From contig JAJYMU010000352.1 in assembly GCA_021786655.1 (NCBI GenBank), forward strand, positions 1 to 13,626: a stretch of 13,626 bases of DNA, read 5' to 3'. Below the pieces are notes generated by a model that did not search any database, was not told the DNA's origin, and saw only the letters and a program-made list of their open reading frames with translations. The position numbers and the translations under genes are program-made. This document shows, in pieces, positions 6,495 through 13,549 of this stretch. Each line of letters starts with the position of its first letter. The stretch's first letter is position 1. The stretch is from Bacteroidota bacterium. Lineage in GTDB: Bacteria > Bacteroidota > Ignavibacteria > Ignavibacteriales > Melioribacteraceae.

Positions 6495-7867
6495 ACAGTT
6501 CTCGAGTATCTTGCTGTGTCTTCTTTCCGTTCGATATATCCGTCAAAGTTCAGCGCAATATTCCTGATGAGCAAACGTCCCATTTCTGTAACAGCTAATT
6601 TTCTGTTTTTAATTTCAACAAGTCCATCGGCAATAAACTCAACCATTCCTTCCAAGCCTTTGCCGAAATATTTTTCGAACTCGATGCCGAATTTCTTATC
6701 AACCGAATCGAAATCAAGTTCGAAATCGCACATAACTTTTGTAATCACGTGACGGCGAAGCACATCATCTTCGGTAAGATAAACGCCGCGTTCGATAGGC
6801 AAAGTTTCATTATTTAACGCTTCGAAATATTCTTTTTCCTTTTTGACGTTCTGCGCATATGCTTTCCCGATCTGGCTAATTCCTGTAATTCCCATGCTGT
6901 ACAAATCAGCGCCGGCGTGTGTGCTGTATCCTTGAAAATTTCTGTAAAGTTTTTTCTCTCTCAACGCAACGGTGAGTTCATCTGTCGGTTTTGCAAAATG
7001 GTCCATGCCAATGAAAACGTATCCGGCATCGGTTAATTTTTCAATCGTCATTTTAAGTATTTGCAGTTTTTCTTCCGGCGTAGGCAAATCTTCCGGCTTG
7101 ATCAATGCCATATGTTTCTTCATCCACGGAACGTGCGCATAATTGAAAACAGCAACTCGATCCGGAGAAATATTGATTGTAGCATCCACGGTTTTTGCAA
7201 AAGTTTCTGCCGATTGAAACGGAAGTCCGTAGATCAAATCAAGATTAATGCTTTGGAATCCGAGTTCACGAACCCAGCTTACAACTTGGCGCGTCATATC
7301 TTCCGGTTGAACTCTATTAACTGCTACTTGGACTTTCTCATTAAAATCCTGAACGCCCATGCTGATACGGTTAAACCCGCCGTTGCGCAATGCTTCCAGA
7401 TGTTCTTTTGTTAGTCCGCGGGGATCGATCTCGCATCCTTCCTCTGCAGTGGGTTTAAATTCAAAACTTTTGTTGATGTATGAAATCAAATCTGAAATTT
7501 CGTCGGGATCGAGATGAGTCGGTGTCCCGCCGCCCCAATGGAGCTGCACAACTTTCCGGTTAGGAACAATAAACGTTCGAAGCAAATCAATTTCGTTCTT
7601 CAAATATTTGATGTAATCTTTAATGCGGTCGCGATTGCGCGTGATGATCATGTTGCAGCCGCAGAAATAACAGAGCGTATCACAAAAGGGAAGGTGATAG
7701 TAGAGCGAGAGATCCGGCGGATTCTTTTCATTATTGGTGCGGATGATTTCGTCTAAATATTTTTCCGGTGTGAATGATTCGTTAAAATGCGGTGCGGTTG
7801 GGTAACTTGTGTACCGCGGCCCGGGTTTGTCATACTTTTTGATTAAATCTAAATCTATGTTAAACAT
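6491..7867 (-). CDS. hemN: Oxygen-independent coproporphyrinogen III oxidase (radical SAM)
   Basis: Decarboxylates coproporphyrinogen III to protoporphyrinogen IX without oxygen, using a [4Fe-4S] cluster and S-adenosylmethionine. It has 458 residues. The N-terminus has the HemN signature KYDKPGPRYTSYPTAPHF (11-28). The cluster motif is CX3CX2CXC, with Cys62, Cys66, Cys69 and Cys71 in PFCDTLCYFCGCN. The SAM-binding LHWGGGTPTHL follows at 109-119. The fourth Cys and the PRYTSYPTA segment separate it from HemW-type heme chaperones. A C-terminal HemN domain is present (VLRRHVITKVMCDFELDF). The ATG at 7867 has a GAGG box at 7873-7876. A small hairpin (7877-7890) lies directly upstream of that box. 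Its stop overlaps the trmO start by 4 nt, while the four-helix-bundle ORF 2 separates it from hemE. Confidence 0.97.
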   Translation of the reverse strand: MFNIDLDLIKKYDKPGPRYTSYPTAPHFNESFTPEKYLDEIIRTNNEKNPPDLSLYYHLPFCDTLCYFCGCNMIITRNRDRIKDYIKYLKNEIDLLRTFIVPNRKVVQLHWGGGTPTHLDPDEISDLISYINKSFEFKPTAEEGCEIDPRGLTKEHLEALRNGGFNRISMGVQDFNEKVQVAVNRVQPEDMTRQVVSWVRELGFQSINLDLIYGLPFQSAETFAKTVDATINISPDRVAVFNYAHVPWMKKHMALIKPEDLPTPEEKLQILKMTIEKLTDAGYVFIGMDHFAKPTDELTVALREKKLYRNFQGYSTHAGADLYSMGITGISQIGKAYAQNVKKEKEYFEALNNETLPIERGVYLTEDDVLRRHVITKVMCDFELDFDSVDKKFGIEFEKYFGKGLEGMVEFIADGLVEIKNRKLAVTEMGRLLIRNIALNFDGYIERKEDTARYSRTV

Positions 7868-7876
7868 GTTAACCTC

Positions 7877-7890
7877 AGTGAAAAATCACT
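7877..7890 (-). promoter_or_regulatory. Small hairpin abutting the hemN Shine-Dalgarno
   Basis: The minus strand reads AGTGA-TTTT-TCACT, a perfect 5-bp stem with a 4-nt loop. It is followed at once by GAGG (7873-7876), TTAAC and the hemN ATG. Such placement could affect ribosome access, but the stem is short and may be incidental. Confidence 0.3.
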
Positions 7891-7960
7891 TCGTTCAAAG
7901 AAGAAATGAATCGCTTCGCTTAAGGAAGGAAAGATTCACTTTGTTTTTTATCTTTTATGA
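7886..7960 (+). repeat. Degenerate tandem array with 25-bp period
   Basis: Units begin at 7886 (TCACTTCGTTCAAAGAAG), 7911 (TCGCTTCGCTTAAGGAAG) and 7936 (TCACTTTGTTTTTTATC). The first two agree at 18 of 25 positions; the third keeps only the first ten or so (9 of 10 against unit 1). It fills the gap between four-helix-bundle ORF 2 and hemN, and the last unit overlaps the 3' end of ORF 2. It differs from the AGTG/GTAGAGTG family elsewhere. Confidence 0.6.
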
Positions 7961-8311
7961 TTTTTTCGATAAATATTTAATAAAGTTTGATAATTGTCGT
8001 GAAATTTGGATACAATTGCTTCGTAACGTCTCAAATGAATCTTGGTCAACGTAATTTAATTCAGTCGCAATGTTTAATAGGCTTCTAACCTCACCAACAG
8101 ATCCTTTTGAATAATACAAAAACTTGATAAAATCTCTGTCGCTACCTCTTTCAAAGCATTCTGCAATATTATTTAGAACTGAAATTGAAGCCCGTTGAAT
8201 CTGATCCTTAAATCCAAAATCTTTTTGATATTTACTGTTTTCAAATTTGTAAATTGAAATACATAACTCTTTTGCTTTTTGATAAACCGGTAAATCTTCA
8301 AAAGTCTTCAT
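7955..8311 (-). CDS. Four-helix bundle protein (23S rRNA intervening-sequence protein family), ORF 2
   Basis: A 118-residue protein of the same family as ORF 1 but clearly a different branch. It begins MKTFEDLPVYQKAKELCISI, the common start of these proteins. It continues with QRASISVLNNIAECFERG (39-56), then DRDFIKFLYYSKGSVGEVRSLL and a last helix rich in Ser, Gln and Leu. Four amphipathic helices are expected, with no export signal. Function is unknown. The ATG at 8311 is chosen because CCCCC at 8317-8321 gives a GGGGG ribosome site 5 nt upstream. A GTG at 8323 would add four residues without such a site. It splits hemE (80 nt upstream) from hemN (87 nt downstream), in gaps larger than those among hemA-C-D-E, and is more AT-rich than they are. 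Both points fit a later insertion into an older hem operon. Confidence 0.9.
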   Translation of the reverse strand: MKTFEDLPVYQKAKELCISIYKFENSKYQKDFGFKDQIQRASISVLNNIAECFERGSDRDFIKFLYYSKGSVGEVRSLLNIATELNYVDQDSFETLRSNCIQISRQLSNFIKYLSKKS

Positions 8312-8316
8312 CACAA

Positions 8317-8321
8317 CCCCC
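8317..8321 (-). promoter_or_regulatory. Shine-Dalgarno that sets the start of four-helix-bundle ORF 2
   Basis: The minus strand reads GGGGG, then TTGTG, then ATG at 8311. The 5-nt spacing equals that of hemL, hemE, hemN and hemC, so ATG 8311 is favoured over GTG 8323. Confidence 0.5.
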
Positions 8322-8391
8322 ACAATTTAATTAATCTTTTTTTTTTGAGTCATGTATTCCAGGACGATTCTTTTCTTCTTTTCATTTCTTC

Positions 8392-9438
8392 TTAATGGAA
8401 CTTTTTACTTTCTTCTTTTATAACATCGACAAGATATTTTGCGTTTTCGGGAGTTACATCCGGCAATATTCCGTGCCCGAGATTGAAAATGTGTCCGGAA
8501 CCTTTTCCGAAAGATTCCAAAACTTTTACGGCTTCTTCTTTAATCTTTTTCTTGTTCGCATAAAGAACTGTTGGGTCAAGATTACCTTGCAGAGCAACTT
8601 TATCGCCAACCGATTTTCTTGCGGCATTCAAATCAATTGTCCAATCAAGACCAATCACATCAGCGCCGGCTTCCGCAATCTTATCTAGCTTGTAATGAAC
8701 TCCTTTTGCAAAAACTATCACCGGCTCATCCTTACGTTTAATCTGCGAAATTATTTTTTGAATATAACGTAAAGAAAATTCTTCAAAGTCTGTTTGCGAA
8801 AGCAAACCGCCCCAAGTATCAAAAATCTGTACCGCATTGGCGCCGGCTTCAATCTTAGCAGAAAGATAATCTGCAACAGCATCAGAAATTCTTTCTAAAA
8901 GTTTGTGAGCAGCAGTGGGTTGGTTATAAATGAATTTCTTAATCTCAGAAAAATTTTTCGAACCGCTGCCTTCAACCATGTACGTCATCAGCGTCCAAGG
9001 CGAACCGGCGAATCCGATTAACGGAACGCGTCCGTTCAATTCCTTTTTCGTAAGTGATACTGCATCAAGAACAAACTTCAAATTTTTAGTCGGGTCAATA
9101 TCTTTAAGCTTATTAACATCATCTACGGTTCTTATCGGGTCGTAAAACTTAGGACCTTTGCTTTCAATCATTTCCAATTTCATTCCCATCGCTTCCGGGA
9201 TAACAAGTATATCGGAAAAAATAATTGCTGCGTCTACGCCGATAATATCAACCGGTTGAATCGTAACTTCTGCGGCGAGTTCCGGTGTCTTACACATCGT
9301 TAGGAAATCTGCCTTTTCACGAACAGCGCGATACTCAGGTAAAAATCTTCCGGCTTGACGCATAATCCATATCGGCGTTCGTTCAACATGTTGCCGTTTG
9401 CATGCTCTGAGAAATAAATCGTTTTGAAATTTTGTCAA
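8392..9438 (-). CDS. hemE: Uroporphyrinogen decarboxylase
   Basis: Removes four carboxyl groups from uroporphyrinogen III to give coproporphyrinogen III in the cytoplasm, without a cofactor. It has 348 residues, a normal length. The first signature MRQAGRFLPEYR is at 26-37, the conserved acidic active-site segment FSDILVIPEAMGM at 74-86, and the second signature GFAGSPWTLMTYMVEG at 142-157. QIFDTWGGLLS and FNLGHGILPDVTPENA near the C-terminus complete the family pattern. The start is TTG at 9438, supported by GGAG at 9444-9447, 5 nt upstream; no ATG precedes the conserved region. It lies 11 nt after hemD, so it is almost certainly in the same transcript. It is the last gene of the tightly packed part of the operon, before the interruption by four-helix-bundle ORF 2. 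Confidence 0.97.
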   Translation of the reverse strand: MTKFQNDLFLRACKRQHVERTPIWIMRQAGRFLPEYRAVREKADFLTMCKTPELAAEVTIQPVDIIGVDAAIIFSDILVIPEAMGMKLEMIESKGPKFYDPIRTVDDVNKLKDIDPTKNLKFVLDAVSLTKKELNGRVPLIGFAGSPWTLMTYMVEGSGSKNFSEIKKFIYNQPTAAHKLLERISDAVADYLSAKIEAGANAVQIFDTWGGLLSQTDFEEFSLRYIQKIISQIKRKDEPVIVFAKGVHYKLDKIAEAGADVIGLDWTIDLNAARKSVGDKVALQGNLDPTVLYANKKKIKEEAVKVLESFGKGSGHIFNLGHGILPDVTPENAKYLVDVIKEESKKFH

Positions 9439-9443
9439 TTGTT

Positions 9444-9447
9444 CTCC
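9444..9447 (-). promoter_or_regulatory. Shine-Dalgarno supporting the TTG start of hemE
   Basis: The minus strand reads GGAG, then AACAA, then TTG at 9438. The spacing is the same 5 nt as at hemL and hemN, which makes the rare TTG start credible. Confidence 0.65.
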
Positions 9448-9449
9448 GT

Positions 9450-10238
9450 TTAAGCCACGTTTGCCGTAACTTGAAAATATTTAATGATAGCTTCCGATAC
9501 TCCGTTAAGGGAAAACGTATCCGGCACTATATGCACCGTCAAACCTTTCTTTCTAATTGCGTTTTCTGTTGTTGTGCCGATTGCGCAAATGATATGTGCA
9601 TCAAAGAATTTATCCGGATCAGTAACGTTCATCAATGTTAAAAAGTTGCTAAAAGCGGAAGGACTGGTGAAAACAAAAACATTCGGATGTTTCTTTTGTA
9701 TTTGCTTGTGCTCATTTTTCAAATCGCTCAATTCATTCTGAACAACATCGTAAACCGGAACAGAGAAAACTTGGGCGCCCAGTTCCGACAAGCCCATGTT
9801 CAATTCACCTCGTGATAAGGAAGATCCTGGAATGAAAATCTTTTTATTTTTTAAGTCTATCTCAGAAAACTTTTTGACTAGTCCACTTGCACTGAATTCG
9901 TCCGGTAAAATCGTTACGGTTAATCCGAATGATTCACATTCATCAGCGGTGCTTTTCCCCACAGCCGCAATTTTTACTTTTGATAAGTTTAATCTGTATC
10001 GTTGCATAATCTCTGCAAATACCTCAACAGCGTTCGATGAAGTGAAAACCAGATAATCAAAATTATTAAACATCTTAATTGCTTCGTCCAATTCCGGCGA
10101 ATTAAAAATCGGTACGACCTTTATTGTCGGAAAAAAAATGAGCTCAGCGCCATGATCAGCTAATATAGAAACAGACTTAAAAGCTTCTTCCTTACTCTTA
10201 GTAACTAAGATGGTTTTATTTTTTAATAATGAATTCAA
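9450..10238 (-). CDS. hemD: Uroporphyrinogen-III synthase
   Basis: Closes hydroxymethylbilane with inversion of ring D to form uroporphyrinogen III. It has 262 residues. The family is poorly conserved, but the first Rossmann-like half has KTILVTKSKEEA, AELIFFPTIKVVP and FDYLVFTSSNAVEVF. The middle has KVKIAAVGKSTADEC, and the second half has KIFIPGSSLSRGELNMGL, VFSVPVYDVV and VFVFTSPSAFSNFL, ending with ICAIGTTTENAIRKKGL. These are the usual landmarks of the two-domain HemD fold. Its place directly between hemC and hemE confirms the call. The start is TTG at 10238, within TTGA shared with the hemC stop, so translation is probably coupled to hemC; the nearest ribosome-site-like triplet is GAG about 7 nt upstream. 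It is a separate protein, not fused to hemC or to a uroporphyrinogen methyltransferase. Confidence 0.94.
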   Translation of the reverse strand: MNSLLKNKTILVTKSKEEAFKSVSILADHGAELIFFPTIKVVPIFNSPELDEAIKMFNNFDYLVFTSSNAVEVFAEIMQRYRLNLSKVKIAAVGKSTADECESFGLTVTILPDEFSASGLVKKFSEIDLKNKKIFIPGSSLSRGELNMGLSELGAQVFSVPVYDVVQNELSDLKNEHKQIQKKHPNVFVFTSPSAFSNFLTLMNVTDPDKFFDAHIICAIGTTTENAIRKKGLTVHIVPDTFSLNGVSEAIIKYFQVTANVA

Positions 10239-11179
10239 TTTGCTCGTGTGCTTTTATAGATTTCATTTAATACGTCCGAAGCGCCGGCTTTCAGTAAATC
10301 CTTCGCAAGCTTCTGTCCAATTTTTTCAGGGTTATTTTTAGAGCCGCGGATTTTTTTTCTAAATGTTACTGAACCGTCAATTGAGCCAACCACAGCATCG
10401 AGAAATAAGCCAGCCGGTTTCACTTGAGCGTACGCGCCGATCGGAACTTGACAACCGCCTTCAAGAGCTTTCAACAATGCTCGTTCCGCGAGAACTGCTT
10501 TATAAGTAGCATCGTGATGAATCGATTTTAAAACTTTGTCCGCCAATTTATTATCCAAACGAATCTCGATTCCCAAAGCGCCTTGTCCAACAGCTGGAAG
10601 AATTTCATCCACTTTTATAATGGAAGAAATATTTTTATTCATTTTTAATCGCTCAACTCCGGCGCGTGCTAAGATTATTGCATCCCACTTCGATTCCAAA
10701 AACTTTTTGATTCGAGTTGGAACATTGCCGCGGAGTTCTTCAATTTTTATGTCGGGGCGAAAATGAAGAAGTTGAGAACGGCGGCGAAGCGATCCGGTTG
10801 CAACGACAGCGCCTTCCGGTAGATCTTTAAGCGTCATTCCTTTCTTGCGGGCAATCAAAACATCTTCAACCGGATGACGTTTTGTTACTGTGGCAAGTTT
10901 CAATCCTTTGGGAAGTTCCGTTTGCAAATCCTTCAAGCTGTGAACGGCAATGTCAATCGAACCTTTCAATAGTTCGTTCTCAAGTTCCTTGGTGAACAAT
11001 CCCTTGTCGCCAATCTTGGAAAGCGCAACGTCTAAAATTTTATCTCCCTTCGTATTAATAATTTTTATTTCGACGGAAAGATTTTTGTTCTTTCGTTCCA
11101 ATTCTTTCTTTACAAATTTTGCTTGCCAAAGTGCAAGCTCGCTTCCGCGTGAACCGATAACAAGCTTATTTTTTTTCAT
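10235..11179 (-). CDS. hemC: Hydroxymethylbilane synthase (porphobilinogen deaminase)
   Basis: Polymerises four porphobilinogens into hydroxymethylbilane. It has 314 residues from the chosen start. Landmarks in order: VIGSRGSELALWQA (8-20), INTKGDKILDVALSKIGDKG (41-60), FTKELENELL, DIAVHSLKDLQTELP (76-90), HPVEDVLIA with the catalytic Asp106, TGSLRRRSQLLHFRPD (128-143), LRGNVPTRI (149-157), LPAVGQGALGIE (194-205) and LEGGCQVPIGAY, in which Cys243 carries the dipyrromethane cofactor. The frame is open upstream to 11242, but those residues are not conserved and lie within hemA. Of two adjacent ATGs (11182 and 11179) the second sits 5 nt from GAAGG and is preferred. It overlaps the hemA end by 14 nt and the hemD start by 4 nt. 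Confidence 0.97.
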   Translation of the reverse strand: MKKNKLVIGSRGSELALWQAKFVKKELERKNKNLSVEIKIINTKGDKILDVALSKIGDKGLFTKELENELLKGSIDIAVHSLKDLQTELPKGLKLATVTKRHPVEDVLIARKKGMTLKDLPEGAVVATGSLRRRSQLLHFRPDIKIEELRGNVPTRIKKFLESKWDAIILARAGVERLKMNKNISSIIKVDEILPAVGQGALGIEIRLDNKLADKVLKSIHHDATYKAVLAERALLKALEGGCQVPIGAYAQVKPAGLFLDAVVGSIDGSVTFRKKIRGSKNNPEKIGQKLAKDLLKAGASDVLNEIYKSTRAN

Positions 11180-12494
11180 CATTGCCTTCTGAATTATGAT
11201 TTTCCTCAGAGTCGCTCTTACCGTTGGTAGGAAAATCGTCAAGATTGAAAAGTTCTTTCAATATCAATGTGTTTGTTAAAACCTCTTTTATGTTTGCGCC
11301 CGATTCGGCAAAACCTCTCAGCTTAACCGTCGGGTTATGCAGCAGTCGTCCTACCATGCGGCGTGTCATATCTTCAATCTTTGTAAAATCTTCATCGCTT
11401 ACTTTATTTTTAATTTTTTCCAGCTCATCTAATCTGATCTCTTCGAAAAAGCTGCGGATCGATTTTATAGTCGGTACTACATCCAGCGTGTTGTACCAGT
11501 TGAAAAATCCAACCAATTCTTCCATAACAATTTTTTCTACAAGCGGAATTTGTTCTTTCCGTTTCTGCATGTTCTGATCGACAATAATTTTTAGCGAATC
11601 CATATCGTGATAAAACACATTATCGATTTTGCGAACATCTGGGTCGATATCGCGCGGAACAGCAATGTCCATCAGAACAACCGGTGTTCCTTTTCGTTTC
11701 TTCATTGCAGTTTTAATCTCGTCGGCGTGAATTATAAGTTCGTTTGAACTTGTTGCGCTGATTATTATATCGAAATTGTGCAGATGTTCTTTTAGGAATT
11801 GGAACGGAACAATCTCGCCGTGTACTTTATCGGCAAGGGTTTCAGCGCGCTCAATCGTACGGTTTGATATAGTAATTTTGCCAACACCTTTGTCGCGCAA
11901 ATGAATAGCTGCGAGTTCTCCCGATTCTCCCGCGCCAATGACCAACGCGGATTTTTTTTCTAGATTGGCAAAAATCTTTTCAACGACTTGAACCGAGGCA
12001 TAACTTACAGTTACAGCGCCTTCGCCGATTGTTGTTTCCTTTATAGAACGTTTTCCGACCTTGATTGCCGTATCAAAAATTCTTCGTGAAATTGAACCGG
12101 CAAAATCGAGATCCTCGGAAATTTCGAAAGCTTCTTTCACTTGACCAAGAATCTGGCTGTCGCCGATGACCATTGAATCAATACCTGAGGCAACAGAGAA
12201 CAAATGTTTTACTGCTCCGCACGAAAAAAATCTTGTAAAATGTTCCGGCTTAATTCCATCGATCGGTTTTGCCTGAAGCAGCGAACCGATAATTGAATTT
12301 ACGCCGAGGCCTTCGGTTTGGGGAAACCCCAAAATTTCGGTACGGTTGCATGTGGAGATAACGACGCCTTCGGAGAAAATCTGTTCTTTCAAACGGGGAA
12401 TAAGCGAAACGATTTCATCGCGGTTGAGGTGCAGCGCCTCCCGCAATTCGAGAGAGGAGGTTCTGTGATTTATTGATATACCTATTAAATTCAT
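11166..12494 (-). CDS. hemA: Glutamyl-tRNA reductase
   Basis: NADPH-dependent reduction of glutamyl-tRNA(Glu) to glutamate-1-semialdehyde, the committed step of the C5 pathway and the usual control point. It has 442 residues. The catalytic Cys49 lies in VISTCNRTEI. The glutamyl-tRNA pocket segment FSVASGIDSMVIGDSQILGQ is at 99-118, the nucleotide-binding GAGESGEL at 187-194, DIIISATSS follows, and the C-terminal dimerisation helix region ends in LLHNPTVKLRGFA. The last 20 or so residues are an acidic, Asn- and Lys-rich tail (SDSEENHNSEGNDEKK) that overlaps the hemC ribosome site and start. The ATG at 12494 lies 9 nt after the membrane-protein gene and has no visible SD, so initiation may depend on translation of that gene. 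This could hold HemA output low, but that is inference. Confidence 0.97.
   Translation of the reverse strand: MNLIGISINHRTSSLELREALHLNRDEIVSLIPRLKEQIFSEGVVISTCNRTEILGFPQTEGLGVNSIIGSLLQAKPIDGIKPEHFTRFFSCGAVKHLFSVASGIDSMVIGDSQILGQVKEAFEISEDLDFAGSISRRIFDTAIKVGKRSIKETTIGEGAVTVSYASVQVVEKIFANLEKKSALVIGAGESGELAAIHLRDKGVGKITISNRTIERAETLADKVHGEIVPFQFLKEHLHNFDIIISATSSNELIIHADEIKTAMKKRKGTPVVLMDIAVPRDIDPDVRKIDNVFYHDMDSLKIIVDQNMQKRKEQIPLVEKIVMEELVGFFNWYNTLDVVPTIKSIRSFFEEIRLDELEKIKNKVSDEDFTKIEDMTRRMVGRLLHNPTVKLRGFAESGANIKEVLTNTLILKELFNLDDFPTNGKSDSEENHNSEGNDEKK
11185..11189 (-). promoter_or_regulatory. Shine-Dalgarno of hemC inside the hemA 3' end
   Basis: The minus strand reads GAAGG, then CAATG, then the ATG at 11179. 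The spacing to this ATG is 5 nt and to the ATG at 11182 only 2 nt, which selects 11179. Confidence 0.55.
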
Positions 12495-12503
12495 TTTGAA
12501 CTA

Positions 12504-13328
12504 TTAATAGAAAGAATGAAACGTCCTAGCCAGAGAATTCGTAACTATCAATGATGCAATCGCCACAACAAATCCAATCAAAGAAAAAATTATGAATTTT
12601 TTTCCGTACAAATTTGCAATCCACTTGCTTGTTATTCCTACGCCGTAAACAAGCCAAACGAATAATGTCCCGGTCAGTTTGGGATCGAAATAACTGAAAT
12701 CCGGAAACGCTTTCGGGAGCCAGATAATTCCAATTACTATAGCAAGAGTTAAAAGTATAAAGCCAATAACTGCCGCGTAGAAACTAAGCTTTTCCAAAAT
12801 TTCCAAACTTGGTAACCTATTGAATATCAATCCGAACTTATTCTCTTTTAAATTTCGATAAAGAAGCCAGAACAATACACCGTAAACTGCCGAGATAATA
12901 ATACCAGAATAACCGAGCAGCGCGCTTATAACATGAAGACCAAGCAAACGGTTTCTCAAAACCTCAGGCACTTTGTAATTTGGTCCAATAAAGATTGATG
13001 AAATTACTTGAAAGACGACGGAGAACAGAATTATGAATGCACCGGTCCCGCGTATATCAGTGAGAAGTTCTAGGATGAAATACGAGAATGCAATTGAACA
13101 CGCGATGATGGAAAATATTTCGAACTTGGTTGTGATCGGCGGATGATCATATTCAACAGTCAGCGCTAACAAGTATGAAACGTGAACGATGATTGTGATG
13201 AATAGAATAATCCTATTAACGTTACCAACCGCTTTTTGCTCTTTGAAGAAATCATAGAGATAGACCGTAAAGCTGGTTAAGTACAGCAACGGCAGCAGGA
13301 CATTTAGCGTAGTTATTGTTTGTGACAT
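12504..13328 (-). CDS. CcsA/HemX-family membrane protein (cytochrome c assembly protein domain)
   Basis: An integral membrane protein of 274 residues with about eight hydrophobic segments, of the PF01578 cytochrome-c-assembly family that includes CcsA/ResC and Bacillus HemX. Visible landmarks are an N-terminal segment with an LPLLYLTSFTVYLYDF core, the loop YDHPPITTKFEIFS, and LLGLHVISALLGYSGIIISA with a conserved His in a membrane helix. Near the C-terminus, FPDFSYFDPKLTGTLFVWLV occupies the place of the tryptophan-rich WWD motif of true heme handlers. Asp-Pro-Lys survives but the tryptophans of the core do not. This and the place directly before hemA recall HemX, which in Bacillus subtilis sits in the hem operon and lowers HemA levels. 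A role in HemA control or heme handling is therefore inferred, not shown. The ATG at 13328 has only a weak AGAATAA upstream. Confidence 0.88.
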   Translation of the reverse strand: MSQTITTLNVLLPLLYLTSFTVYLYDFFKEQKAVGNVNRIILFITIIVHVSYLLALTVEYDHPPITTKFEIFSIIACSIAFSYFILELLTDIRGTGAFIILFSVVFQVISSIFIGPNYKVPEVLRNRLLGLHVISALLGYSGIIISAVYGVLFWLLYRNLKENKFGLIFNRLPSLEILEKLSFYAAVIGFILLTLAIVIGIIWLPKAFPDFSYFDPKLTGTLFVWLVYGVGITSKWIANLYGKKFIIFSLIGFVVAIASLIVTNSLARTFHSFY

Positions 13329-13502
13329 TTATTCTGCATTCAAGTTTGGTTATATATTAAACCGCAAAAACGTCATTAATGTTCTTTTTCGGATTGAAAA
13401 TTATGAAAATCTTAAACGAATTACCCGTAGTAAGTATGTCAAAAATCTAAGCGAAACCGAGATTTTTTAAGGTTAAATTCTTTCTGTAAAAGTGTTGAAT
13501 AA
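13329..13502 (-). promoter_or_regulatory. Gap expected to hold the main promoter of the hem operon
   Basis: The previous gene ends in a terminator at 13503-13530, so the operon should start within this AT-rich gap. A perfect TTGACA is present on the minus strand (13437-13442), but no good -10 lies 16-18 nt after it. Nearer the gene, AATATATAA around 13350-13362 could be a -10 with a poor -35. No Bacteroidetes-type TTTG/TAnnTTTG pair, riboswitch or clear operator palindrome was recognised. Confidence 0.35.
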
Positions 13503-13530
13503 AAAAGCCCCGATTCTCACCGGGGCTTTT
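13503..13530 (-). terminator. Intrinsic terminator of the gene upstream of the hem operon
   Basis: A perfect 10-bp inverted repeat, AAAAGCCCCG and CGGGGCTTTT, with an 8-nt loop, continued by T residues on the minus strand. It starts 19 nt after the stop of the partial gene at 13550-13626. It could work in both directions, but only a minus-strand gene ends here. Confidence 0.9.
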
Positions 13531-13549
13531 AATCTTAGAACGGTAAGGA

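Noticed and set aside
8312..8391. Terminator between hemE and four-helix-bundle ORF 2
   Set aside because: The run of ten T on the plus strand is a run of A on the transcribed RNA, and no GC-rich stem precedes it.
11180..11242. Upstream extension of hemC to 11242
   Set aside because: The extra 21 residues are not conserved and lie in the hemA 3' coding region; ATG 11179 has a well-placed ribosome site directly before MKKNKLVIGSRGSELA.
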